Assembly (NCBI RefSeq): GCF_027270315.1
Contig: NZ_CP114413.1
Coordinates: 5,332,001 to 5,396,000, forward strand
Direction of reading: 5' to 3'
DNA: 64,000 nt
Source: Streptomyces cinnabarinus
GTDB taxonomy: Bacteria; Actinomycetota; Actinomycetes; Streptomycetales; Streptomycetaceae
Below the pieces are notes generated by a model. That model ran no database searches and was not told the origin of the DNA. It saw only the letters and a program-made list of their open reading frames with translations. This document shows positions 16,328 through 24,238 of the stretch, in pieces (position 1 is the stretch's first letter; every line of letters starts with the position of its first letter). The position numbers were made by a program, and so were the translations under genes.

Positions 16328-17173
16328 GTGAGTGAAGTTGCGGCGCCTGGGTTTGTTCGGGTTCGGCTTGATCTCTCCTATGACGGCAGTGAGTTCCACG
16401 GGTGGGCCAAGCAGGCCGGTGGGCAGCGGACCGTGCAGGGGGAGATCGAGGACGCGCTGCGGACCGTCACGCGGTCGGGGGAGACCACCTACGAGTTGAC
16501 CGTTGCCGGGCGGACGGATGCGGGCGTGCATGCCCGGGGGCAGGTCGCTCATGTGGATCTGCCCGAGGAGCTGTGGGCCGTGCATCAGGAGAAGTTGCTC
16601 AAGAGGCTCGCGGGGCGGCTGCCGAAGGATGTGCGGGTGTGGGCGCTCACCGAGGCGCCGGACGGGTTCAACGCGCGGTTCGCGGCGCTGTGGCGCCGTT
16701 ACATCTACCGGGTCGGGGACCGGCCCGGTGGCGTGGATCCGCTGCTGCGCAGTCATGTGCTCTGGCATGACTGGGAGTTGGATGTCGAGGTGATGGACGC
16801 CGCCGCCAAGTCCCTGGTCGGGGAGCATGACTTCGCCGCCTACGCGAAGAAGCGTGAAGGTGCCTCGACCGTGCGGGAGATCTTCGACTTCGAAGTGCGG
16901 CGCACCGCGGACGGTGTCGTGGAGATCGAGGTCCGGGCCGACGCCTTCTGCCACAACCAAGTGCGGTCCATGGTGGGCGCGTTGCTGTTCGTGGGGGACG
17001 GGCACCGTGGCGTGGAGTGGCCGCGGAAGGTGCTGGACGCGCGGGTGCGGGACAGCGCCGTCCATGTCGTACGGCCGTACGGGCTGACTCTGGAGGAGGT
17101 CGCCTACCCGGCCGCCGATCAGCTCGCGGAGCGGCAGCGGCAGGCTCGGCGGGTGCGGGGGCAGGTGCACTGA
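16328..17173 (+). CDS. truA: tRNA pseudouridine(38-40) synthase TruA
   Basis: Converts uridines 38-40 in the anticodon stem-loop of tRNAs to pseudouridine. The 281-residue product starts at GTG (MSEVAAPGFVRVRLDLSYDG) and has the catalytic aspartate in AGRTDAGVHA (Asp64). Its codon use is visibly less GC-biased than the upstream ribosomal genes, consistent with lower expression. It directly follows rplQ and its terminator. A perfect 15-bp hairpin begins inside its stop codon. Confidence 0.96.
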   Translation: MSEVAAPGFVRVRLDLSYDGSEFHGWAKQAGGQRTVQGEIEDALRTVTRSGETTYELTVAGRTDAGVHARGQVAHVDLPEELWAVHQEKLLKRLAGRLPKDVRVWALTEAPDGFNARFAALWRRYIYRVGDRPGGVDPLLRSHVLWHDWELDVEVMDAAAKSLVGEHDFAAYAKKREGASTVREIFDFEVRRTADGVVEIEVRADAFCHNQVRSMVGALLFVGDGHRGVEWPRKVLDARVRDSAVHVVRPYGLTLEEVAYPAADQLAERQRQARRVRGQVH

Positions 17174-17205
17174 AGGGGGGCCCTGTCGGCACAGGGCCCC
17201 CCTTC
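17172..17205. terminator. Bidirectional terminator between truA and the LAxTG surface protein
   Basis: Perfect 15-bp stem GAAGGGGGGCCCTGT (17172-17186) / ACAGGGCCCCCCTTC (17191-17205) with loop CGGC. It starts at the last two bases of the truA stop and ends 8 bases before the stop codon of the converging gene, so it can serve both. Confidence 0.85.
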
Positions 17206-17213
17206 GGCTCGCG

Positions 17214-19019
17214 TCAGTCCTGCGCGCGGCGGGAGCGGGTGAACCGGATCGCGGCCCAGCCCAGCGCGGCGAACGCGGCGGCCGCCCCGGCGAGGGTGCC
17301 GATGCCCGCGGCGCCGGTCAGCGCCAGGCTGCCCGAGTCGCCCTGAGTGTCCGTGCCGTCCGAGCCGCCCGTCGTGGCGTCGGACGTGCCGGAGGGGCTC
17401 GGGGACGGGGACGGGCTCGCGTCCTTCTCGGTCACCTCGACGGTGAAGCGGATCCCGGCGTCACCGGCCGCCGCGAGGACGTTGTAGGTGCCCGGCTCCT
17501 GGCCCGCGACCAGCTCGGTGGCGGTGGCCTCGCCGTCGGCGTCGGTGGTCACCTTCACGGAGTCCTCGTCGCCCTTGAACGCCGGGGCCTCCTCGTCGCT
17601 GCTCTCGACGGTGAACTGCACCTCGGCGTCCGCCGCCGGAGCGCCGTTCTTGGTCACCTTGACGGTCAGCGGCTCGGCGAAGGCGTCACCGGGTGCCGCC
17701 TGCTGCTCGTCGCCGCCGGTGATCTCGATGGCGTGGCTGGTCTGCGCGACATGGGCGGTGAAGGTCGTGGTGGCGGTCCCGGACGTGGCCCGGACCTTGA
17801 AGGTGCCCTCCTTCGCGCCCGTGATGACGGAGGGGGAGGCGGCGCGGCCCTGGGCGTCCGTGCGCATCTCGGTGGGGTAGTCCTCGAACTTCACGCCGAG
17901 GCCGTCCGGGTCCTCCAGGGTGAAGGCGACCTTCTGGTCGGCGAGCGGCTCGCCGTCCTTGTCGCGGGCCACGATCACCATCGGGTCGGAGGTGGAGATC
18001 GGCAGGACGGTCTGGTTGTCGCCGGACTCCCGGGTCAGGTCGGCCACCACGGGCGCGCCCTTGGGGTCCTTCCACTGCAGGACGACACGGCCGTCGCCGC
18101 CGCGGGCGTTGCCGCCGCCCTGGCCGATGCCGGAGAGGTCCGGCTGGGTGTCGTCGAGCGGGTCGTGCACCCAGAACGGGTCGTCCTTCGCCGCCGGGTT
18201 GAACGTGGTGCTGCTCAGCATGCGTACGTCGGAGGTGCGCTCGGGGTCGGCGTAGCTGGAACCGCCACCGCCGCTGCCGCCGTCGCCCTTCGCGTCCCGG
18301 GCGCCGCCGCCACCGCCGCCCGCGTAACCGGCGCCGCCGCCGCCCGCCTTGGCGCCGCCGTCACCGCCCGCACCGCCCTGCGCGTGGTCGGCGCCGGGCT
18401 TTCCGCCCTCGACACCGGCCGCGCCGCCCTGGCCGCCCTTCGCGCCCTTGCCGCCGAAGTCGTCGCGGGCGTCGACGCCGTCGGGAGCGCCGCCGCTGCC
18501 CGCCGTGCCCATGTCGTGGCTGCCGTATCCCGCGCCCCCGCCGCCGGCGGCGATGAACAGCGCGGAGCCGTCCGCGGCGCGGATCGCGGTGCTCGCGCCG
18601 CCGTTCCCGCCCCAGTTGCTCGCGCCGGCCTTGCCACCGAGGGCGTCGCCGAAGAGCTTGCCTCCTCCGACGCGCCAGCCGCCGACGTTCACGGTCAGGT
18701 GCTCACCGGGGGTGACGTCCAGCGAGCCGCCCACATAGGCGCCGTTGCCGCCACTGGCGAACGGATTGCCGTCGCCGCCCATGCCCCAGGCCCGGAAGTC
18801 CAGCTCTCGCACGCCGGCCGGGACCTGGAAGTCCGCGGCGGCGCCGCTGTGGTCGAAGATCCGGCAGTGGGTGAAGCCCGCCAGCGGGTCGCACGGCTTG
18901 GACTCCGCCGCCGCGGCGGCGGCCGGCCAGGCGCCCCCGACTCCCAGACCACCCACCAGCAGCGCGGCCGCACCCACGGCGCGCGTGCCTCGGCGCAGCG
19001 CGGAAGTACGTCTGTTCAT
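17214..19019 (-). CDS. Sortase-anchored Gly-rich surface protein with Ig-like repeats
   Basis: The ATG at 19019 is supported by a GGAGGGG ribosome-binding site; the open frame extends 33 codons further. The 601-residue product has a Sec signal (basic residues, hydrophobic core, WPAAAAAA, about 1-38). A long Gly/Ala-rich region (about 60-320, many GGGGG runs) follows, then two bacterial Ig-like/invasin-type domains (about 330-425 and 430-540) and a Ser-Pro linker. It ends with LALTG at residues 565-569, a hydrophobic segment and an Arg-rich tail: a class E (LAxTG) sorting signal. It is probably attached to peptidoglycan and displayed outside. The function is unknown; a structural or adhesive role is my inference. 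It opens the accessory block that interrupts the conserved cluster. Confidence 0.8.
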   Translation of the reverse strand: MNRRTSALRRGTRAVGAAALLVGGLGVGGAWPAAAAAAESKPCDPLAGFTHCRIFDHSGAAADFQVPAGVRELDFRAWGMGGDGNPFASGGNGAYVGGSLDVTPGEHLTVNVGGWRVGGGKLFGDALGGKAGASNWGGNGGASTAIRAADGSALFIAAGGGGAGYGSHDMGTAGSGGAPDGVDARDDFGGKGAKGGQGGAAGVEGGKPGADHAQGGAGGDGGAKAGGGGAGYAGGGGGGARDAKGDGGSGGGGSSYADPERTSDVRMLSSTTFNPAAKDDPFWVHDPLDDTQPDLSGIGQGGGNARGGDGRVVLQWKDPKGAPVVADLTRESGDNQTVLPISTSDPMVIVARDKDGEPLADQKVAFTLEDPDGLGVKFEDYPTEMRTDAQGRAASPSVITGAKEGTFKVRATSGTATTTFTAHVAQTSHAIEITGGDEQQAAPGDAFAEPLTVKVTKNGAPAADAEVQFTVESSDEEAPAFKGDEDSVKVTTDADGEATATELVAGQEPGTYNVLAAAGDAGIRFTVEVTEKDASPSPSPSPSGTSDATTGGSDGTDTQGDSGSLALTGAAGIGTLAGAAAAFAALGWAAIRFTRSRRAQD

Positions 19020-19246
19020 GATCCCCTCCGGTAACAGACACAGCCCCCCCGGGAGGCGTGTGAAGAGTGGTGGGGAGCGAGATTCCCCTGTCTCGTCGGG
19101 GCCCTTGATAAGAAGCAAGGACCGTGCGCATCATCCCCACCCGTCTAGGCGTATTTTACTGTCACACCAGTCGCATTGGACACTTGAATTGCGAACGTCT
19201 TTGCGAACTATGGGGGTTGGGGCATTGTTGCGAGTGGGGAGTCATC
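19020..19246. promoter_or_regulatory. Divergent intergenic region with TTGCGAAC repeats
   Basis: 227 bases between two divergent starts. GC drops sharply around 19145-19215. TTGCGAAC occurs twice (19189-19196 and 19201-19208, 12 bases start to start) and a partial copy TTGCGAG lies at 19228-19234. These may be operator half-sites. I could not assign a confident -10/-35 pair on either strand. Confidence 0.4.
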
Positions 19247-20668
19247 TTGAGCAGGGGAAGTAAGCATTCTGGGCCGGTGGGCAGACGCTCGGCATTGAAG
19301 GCCATGGGTCTCGGGGGCCTGGTCACGGTCGGGGGGATCGGGGCGCTGGCGACGGCGGACGCCGCGCCCGCCGAGGGCCTGGGCGTGCCGCCGTACGCGC
19401 CGACCGGGCGGCGGCCGCGTTATCGCCGGGCCACCTGGAGCCAGCAGTTCCAGTCCGGGCACGGCTGGACGGCGGGCGGCGCGGGGACCGCCTCGTCGAG
19501 CCCGGCCGACACCGCGGTCTTCACCCGGGGCACGTCCTCGGTGCGGGTGACGACCACGGGCACCGGGGTGCAGTCGTACGTCCGCAAGACCGGTATGACG
19601 GCCATGGACCTCAGCGGCAAGATGATCCGGCTGATCTTCCGGGTCTCGGACGTCACCGACCTCAGCAAGGTCGTCTTCTATCTCGGCAGCTCAGGGCTGA
19701 AGAACGCCTTCAGCTGGCGGGTGCACACCCATGGGAGCGGCGCGAACTACGTGCAGTCCGGGGAGTGGGTGACGGTCCATCTCCAGTGGGCCGACGTGAG
19801 CGCCGCGTCCGGCACGTACACGCTCTCCGCGCAGGGCGAGCCGTCCGTGAAGACGGGCTTCACCGACATGTCGTTCGCGGTCTACGACGACGCCAAGGCC
19901 CCGGTGACGTACCACCTTCAGACGGTCGAGCTGGTGCCCGACACCGAGTCCGTCTTCCCCAAGGGCGTCGTCTCCATCACCTTCGACGACTCGCACAAGT
20001 CGGTGCACGACCTGGCCCGTCCGGTCATGGACCCGTTCGCCATGCCGGGCACGCTCTACAACATCGCCGACGTGATCGGCACCGGCTCCTTCGTGAGCCT
20101 CGGGCAGATGCGCTCGCTCCAGGACGCCTCCGGCTGGGAGATGGCCGGGCACTCGTATGCCAACGCCACGCACACGGCGAGTTACCCCAAACTCACGGCC
20201 CAGCAGGTCGACCAGGATTTCGCGAAGCTGCGGGAATGGCTCGTCGGCAACGGATTCACCAGTGAGCACTTCGCCTATCCGCACGGCGCATTCCAGAAGA
20301 CCACCGACGGAGTGGCCGTCGACGAGCTCGCGGCCCGCCACTTCACCACCGCGCGCTCGATCATTTCAGAGACCATCGAGAGCTTTGCGCCGGCCATGCC
20401 GTACCGGCTCAAGGCGCTGACCGGGATCACCGACGGCACGGGTATCGGCGGCACAGCGCTGAGCAAGGTGATCGGCGCGGGCGGTGCGCTGGACCGGTGT
20501 GCCCGCAGCGGCAGCTGGCTGATCCTGTGCCTCCACAAGATCGTGGCCGGTACGCCGGCGGCGAGCACCGAGATCAGCCAGGCCGGTCTCCGTACGCTGA
20601 TGGCGGAGATCGACAAGCGGGAGATCGAGGTGCTCACCGTCCAGGAGGCGATGACGTACTACAACTGA
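19247..20668 (+). CDS. Tat-exported NodB-type polysaccharide deacetylase
   Basis: Probable carbohydrate esterase family 4 protein. I prefer the TTG at 19247, preceded by GGGGAG at a 5-base distance, over an ATG at 19124 that would add Cys-rich sequence unlike a signal; a GTG slightly downstream is also possible. From the TTG, 473 residues: twin-arginine signal GRRSALKAM (about 12-20) and hydrophobic core, a beta-rich N-terminal domain (about 55-230), then the NodB domain with TFDDS (245-249), HSYANATH (302-309), AYPHG (343-347) and CLHK near 430. The second motif has six residues between the histidines instead of the usual three, so metal binding may differ. It converges with the GT2 gene 6 bases away and probably modifies the same glycan. 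Confidence 0.75.
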   Translation: MSRGSKHSGPVGRRSALKAMGLGGLVTVGGIGALATADAAPAEGLGVPPYAPTGRRPRYRRATWSQQFQSGHGWTAGGAGTASSSPADTAVFTRGTSSVRVTTTGTGVQSYVRKTGMTAMDLSGKMIRLIFRVSDVTDLSKVVFYLGSSGLKNAFSWRVHTHGSGANYVQSGEWVTVHLQWADVSAASGTYTLSAQGEPSVKTGFTDMSFAVYDDAKAPVTYHLQTVELVPDTESVFPKGVVSITFDDSHKSVHDLARPVMDPFAMPGTLYNIADVIGTGSFVSLGQMRSLQDASGWEMAGHSYANATHTASYPKLTAQQVDQDFAKLREWLVGNGFTSEHFAYPHGAFQKTTDGVAVDELAARHFTTARSIISETIESFAPAMPYRLKALTGITDGTGIGGTALSKVIGAGGALDRCARSGSWLILCLHKIVAGTPAASTEISQAGLRTLMAEIDKREIEVLTVQEAMTYYN

Positions 20669-20674
20669 CCCCGG

Positions 20675-22678
20675 CTAGCGGCGGTCACCGAACCAGCCGT
20701 CGTCCTGGTGCTCCGGGGCGTGCGGCTGGTTCTGGTTCTCCGGTGCCCACTGCTGTTGGTGCTGTTGCGGCTGCTGCTGGTACGGACCCTGCGGCTGCTG
20801 CGGGATGTGCGGGATGTACGGCTGCTGGGGCTGCTGGTGGTGGCCCTGCTGCTGGTGGTGGCCCTGCTGATGATGGCCTTGGTGATGCCCCTGCTGGTGG
20901 CCCTGCCACTGGTCGTACCCCTGCTGCTGAGGCTGGTGGGGCTGCTGGGGCTGGTGGTGGGCCTGCTGGTAGCCCTGCTGCCGGTACGGGTCCTGCGCCT
21001 GGCCGGGGTACGGCTGCTGCTGGTGGTACTGCGGCTGCTGGGGCTGCTGCGGCTGGGGGATGGGTTGTGGCTCGGTCACGCCTTGCCACGCCACCTGCTG
21101 CTGGGGCATGTTGCGGCCCATGTCGCGCAGCTCGCCCTGGGTGTGCCCGGTGTAGGCCTGGGCCATGCCGTTGGGGTTGCGCGGCGAGGCGTGCGGGGCC
21201 GTACGGGCCAGGGCGATGCCCTCCAGACGCATCATCTCGATGGTCGAGGAGACCTGCGGGGACGAGTACTCGTCCTCTTCCTCGTACACCGCCGAGACAT
21301 CCTGCTCGTGGTCGCCGGCCACGGAGACCTCGACGCCGCCCTGACGCGTGCCCCAGCTGCCCTTGTGGAGGGTGACCAGGGCGTAGAAGCGCAGCGGGGT
21401 GAGCAGCACCAGCTGGATGACGCCGTACAGCGGGGCCAGCAGGAACATGCCGAAGCGCTTGATGAAGCCCATGCCGCGGCGCGGGAAGTCGAGATACCGG
21501 ACGTTGCGCAGATAGCCCATGAGGACCATGAACAGCAGGTAGTCGCCGATGTGGTTGACGAATCGTTCCGGCTGCATGATCGGCAGGATGACCATGGAGT
21601 AGAACATCGCCGTGCCGAAGATCAGCCACAGCGCGAGTTCCATGCAGGTCAGCCAGAAGGCGGGCCGGAACTTCTTCTGGTTCTTGAAGGCCCACAGGGA
21701 CTCACGGAAGAACGACTTGTTCCAGCGCACCTGCTGACGCAGGAAGTGCGGCAGCTTCTCGGGGACGGCGGTGTAGCCGACGGCCGTCTCCTGGAAGACG
21801 ACCTGGCCCTCCATCAGGCAGTAGTTGGTCATCCGCCGGTCGTCGCCGAAGACGGCCGGCTTGCCGAGGAACTGCTGGTTGAGGAAGTCCGGCAGGTACT
21901 TGCGCACCAGCGTGCCGCGGTACACGGAGAGCGCGCCGCAGCAGCACAGCACCGACTTCAGCCGGGAGTACGCGGCCCGCTCGAAGAGGAACGAGTTGCC
22001 GTACCGCAGGTCCTGGAGCCGGGTGAAGATGTTGCTGTCGTGGTTGAGCGCCAGCACCATGCCCGTGGAGGCCATGATCTTCGGGTCGGCCATGGGGAGC
22101 AGCAGCTCACGGACGGTGTCCCGGGACAGGATCGTGTCGGAGTCCACGCACAGGAACAGGTCGGTGTACGGCGCCGCCTCGAAGCCGAGGGCGAGGGCCT
22201 CGCGCTTGCCCTTGTTCTCGGGCTGGACGCTGACCGTGTACTTCACGCCCTGCGCCTCGAACTCCCGGCGCAGCTTCTTCGCGGCCTTGATGCCGGAGGA
22301 GTCGGCGCTGGCGTCGTCGATGATGTGGATCTCGTTGGGGAGCCGGCTCTGCGCGAGAAGGCTGCGCATGCCCTGCTCGAACATCACCGGGTCCTCGTTG
22401 TAGATCGGGATGACCGCGGTGACCCAGGAGTTGTCCAGCAGCATCAGCTCTTCGCGGTCCGCCTTGGCGGGCCGGTAGAAGAGGGCGCCGAACATCTTCA
22501 GGGCGAGCAGACCGAGCGCGCCGAACGAGTAGAGGTGGAGCGAGTCCGGGTCGAGCTTGGTGACGATGACGGCGGCGATGGCGAGGAAGAAGAAGTACGA
22601 GACCTTCAGATGCCGTCTGCGTTTGTGCCGGCGGCGGCCGTCGTTGTCGACCGCCCCGGGTATGTAGGTGTCGGTCAC
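20675..22678 (-). CDS. Hyaluronan-synthase-like GT2 glycosyltransferase with Gln/His-rich tail
   Basis: Processive membrane beta-glycosyltransferase, 667 residues from GTG. Transmembrane segments lie near 27-62, then the GT2 catalytic domain with IPIYNED (90-96), DDASAD (121-126), DSD (179-181), GDDRR (278-282) and the processivity motif QQVRW (315-319). Membrane segments follow to about 440, ending WGTR (442-445). From memory, the run around NKSFFRES (320-327), LGKP...GDDR (271-281) and APLYG...WGTR resembles streptococcal HasA closely. The last 150 residues (about 520-667) are a Gln/His/Pro/Gly-rich low-complexity cytoplasmic tail not found in HasA. Start and upstream stop overlap (GTGA), coupling it to the dehydrogenase. 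The product glycan is unknown. Confidence 0.85.
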   Translation of the reverse strand: MTDTYIPGAVDNDGRRRHKRRRHLKVSYFFFLAIAAVIVTKLDPDSLHLYSFGALGLLALKMFGALFYRPAKADREELMLLDNSWVTAVIPIYNEDPVMFEQGMRSLLAQSRLPNEIHIIDDASADSSGIKAAKKLRREFEAQGVKYTVSVQPENKGKREALALGFEAAPYTDLFLCVDSDTILSRDTVRELLLPMADPKIMASTGMVLALNHDSNIFTRLQDLRYGNSFLFERAAYSRLKSVLCCCGALSVYRGTLVRKYLPDFLNQQFLGKPAVFGDDRRMTNYCLMEGQVVFQETAVGYTAVPEKLPHFLRQQVRWNKSFFRESLWAFKNQKKFRPAFWLTCMELALWLIFGTAMFYSMVILPIMQPERFVNHIGDYLLFMVLMGYLRNVRYLDFPRRGMGFIKRFGMFLLAPLYGVIQLVLLTPLRFYALVTLHKGSWGTRQGGVEVSVAGDHEQDVSAVYEEEDEYSSPQVSSTIEMMRLEGIALARTAPHASPRNPNGMAQAYTGHTQGELRDMGRNMPQQQVAWQGVTEPQPIPQPQQPQQPQYHQQQPYPGQAQDPYRQQGYQQAHHQPQQPHQPQQQGYDQWQGHQQGHHQGHHQQGHHQQQGHHQQPQQPYIPHIPQQPQGPYQQQPQQHQQQWAPENQNQPHAPEHQDDGWFGDRR

Positions 22679-23946
22679 AGCTTGACCACCTGGGGGTGGT
22701 CGGCCGACTTGCCCCGGGTGTCGAAGAGCAGCCGGGAGCGGTCGGCCAGCTCGTCCAGGTCGAGCTCGCTGTGCTGCTGGAGGAGGATGGTCAGATCCGC
22801 TTCGGCCGCGCCGGCGAGGTAGTCCTCGACCCGGGGCACCGAGGTGCCCTCGACGGTCCAGTCCTCGACCCGGGGGTCGTAGTAGACGAGGTCCGCGCCG
22901 CGCTCCAGCAGCAGCTCGGCCACATCCACCGCGGGGCTCTCCCGCTGGTCGGAGATGTCCGGCTTGTAGGTGACGCCGAGCAGCAGCACGCGCGAGCCGC
23001 GGATCGGCTTGCCCTGCTGGTTGAGCAGATCGGCGGCGCGGGACACGACATGGGCGGGCATCCGCTGGTTGATCTCCTGGGCCAGTTCCACGAACCGGAA
23101 CGGTATCCCGAGCGAACGCACCTTGTAAGAGAGGTAGTTGGGGTCAATCGGGATGCAGTGGCCGCCGACCCCGGGGCCCGGGTAGAAGGGCGCGAAGCCG
23201 AACGGCTTGCTGGAGGCGCAGCGGATGGCGTCCCAGAGGTCGACGCCGATCTCGCGGCAGAACATCGCCATCTCGTTGACGAGCGCGATGTTCACGTGCC
23301 GATAGGTGTTCTCCAGCAGCTTGGCCATCTCGGCTTCACGCGTGCCCTTGGCCTCCACCACGCTGCCGACGAAGCGCTCGTAGAGCGTGCGGGCCGCCTT
23401 GGTGCAGTCCGGGGTGGTGCCGCCGACGACCTTCGGGGTGTTCTCCAGGCCGTAGGTCGGGTTGCCCGGGTCGATGCGCTCGGGTGAGAAGGCGAGGTAG
23501 AAGTCGGTGCCCGCCTTCAGGCCGCCGGCCTCAAGACGCGGGCGGACCACCTCGTCGGTGGTGCCCGGGTACGTCGTGGACTCCAGGACGACGAGGGTGC
23601 CGGGCCGCAGGTGGGCCGCGATGTCGTTGACGGCGGAGTCGACGGCGCCGAGGTTGGGCGCGCCGTGCTCGGTCAGCGGGGTCGGCACACAGATGACGAC
23701 GGCCGCCGCGTCGGCGATGACCTCGGGCGTGGTGACCGCCCGGAAGCCCTGGTCGAGCATGGTGCGGACGTCGGCGTCGCTGATGTCGTCGACGTGCGAG
23801 GAACCCGAGCTCAGACCCCGCACCACCGGCTCGCTGCGGTCGAGGCCGACGACCTTCAGGCCGGAAGCGCTTGCAGCCCTGGCAAGGGGCAGCCCGACGT
23901 AGCCGAGCCCGATGATCACGAGATCGACAGTGGAGTTTCGGTTCAC
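22675..23946 (-). CDS. Nucleotide-sugar 6-dehydrogenase (UDP-sugar to UDP-uronate)
   Basis: NAD-dependent four-electron oxidation of a UDP-sugar to the uronic acid. I chose the GTG at 23946 (423 residues, MNRNSTVDLVIIGLGYVGLP), because it starts directly before the Rossmann motif GLGYVG (13-18). Other motifs: ESTTYPGTT (122-130), FSPERIDPGNP (153-163), Lys209 and Asn213 in KLLENTYRHVN, and catalytic Cys264 in GVGGHCIPID. The VGGHC form is, to my knowledge, typical of the WecC/WbpA/TviB branch acting on UDP-N-acetylhexosamines, whereas UDP-glucose dehydrogenases such as HasB usually have FGGxC. It overlaps the GT2 start by four bases and presumably makes its donor. Confidence 0.85.
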   Translation of the reverse strand: MNRNSTVDLVIIGLGYVGLPLARAASASGLKVVGLDRSEPVVRGLSSGSSHVDDISDADVRTMLDQGFRAVTTPEVIADAAAVVICVPTPLTEHGAPNLGAVDSAVNDIAAHLRPGTLVVLESTTYPGTTDEVVRPRLEAGGLKAGTDFYLAFSPERIDPGNPTYGLENTPKVVGGTTPDCTKAARTLYERFVGSVVEAKGTREAEMAKLLENTYRHVNIALVNEMAMFCREIGVDLWDAIRCASSKPFGFAPFYPGPGVGGHCIPIDPNYLSYKVRSLGIPFRFVELAQEINQRMPAHVVSRAADLLNQQGKPIRGSRVLLLGVTYKPDISDQRESPAVDVAELLLERGADLVYYDPRVEDWTVEGTSVPRVEDYLAGAAEADLTILLQQHSELDLDELADRSRLLFDTRGKSADHPQVVKL

Positions 23947-24238
23947 GGCAATACTTCCCACCCCGGCGCCACCCAAGCCCCCAGCCCGGGCGCACACTCA
24001 TTCAATTGAATACAGGAGCGAGAAGGCTAACAGCGTCCACACATGTGTTCACTAGTCGCACACAGTCGTTTTTGTCACTCGAAAGCGCGTACAACCCTTC
24101 CGCATGGTCATGAGTCGGTCCCTTCACGTCGGATTCCGGTCTTAAGCCGACCCCTGGTGCCTGGCGCGGTGACCGGTACCCTCTTGCCGATTCCACATCC
24201 GCCGGGCGCACGCCCCGCGCCCCCGAAGGAGACCTCAC
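23947..24238. promoter_or_regulatory. Divergent control region with two AT-rich palindromes
   Basis: 292 bases between the dehydrogenase-GT2 pair and the CBM3-GH16 gene. It contains the perfect 12-bp palindrome ATTCAATTGAAT (24000-24011) and the perfect 10-bp palindrome ACACATGTGT (24039-24048), in a stretch far less GC-rich than the surroundings. Both look like operator sites. Promoter elements could not be fixed; GTTTTTGTCAC near 24067 is another AT-rich patch. Confidence 0.45.

Noticed and set aside
19124..19246. ATG at 19124 as start of the deacetylase
   Set aside because: Would put about 41 Cys/His-containing residues before the Tat signal and has no good ribosome-binding site.
20700..21080. 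CTG-rich repeats as a tandem-repeat or CRISPR array
   Set aside because: In-frame coding for the Gln/His-rich tail; no regular spacers.
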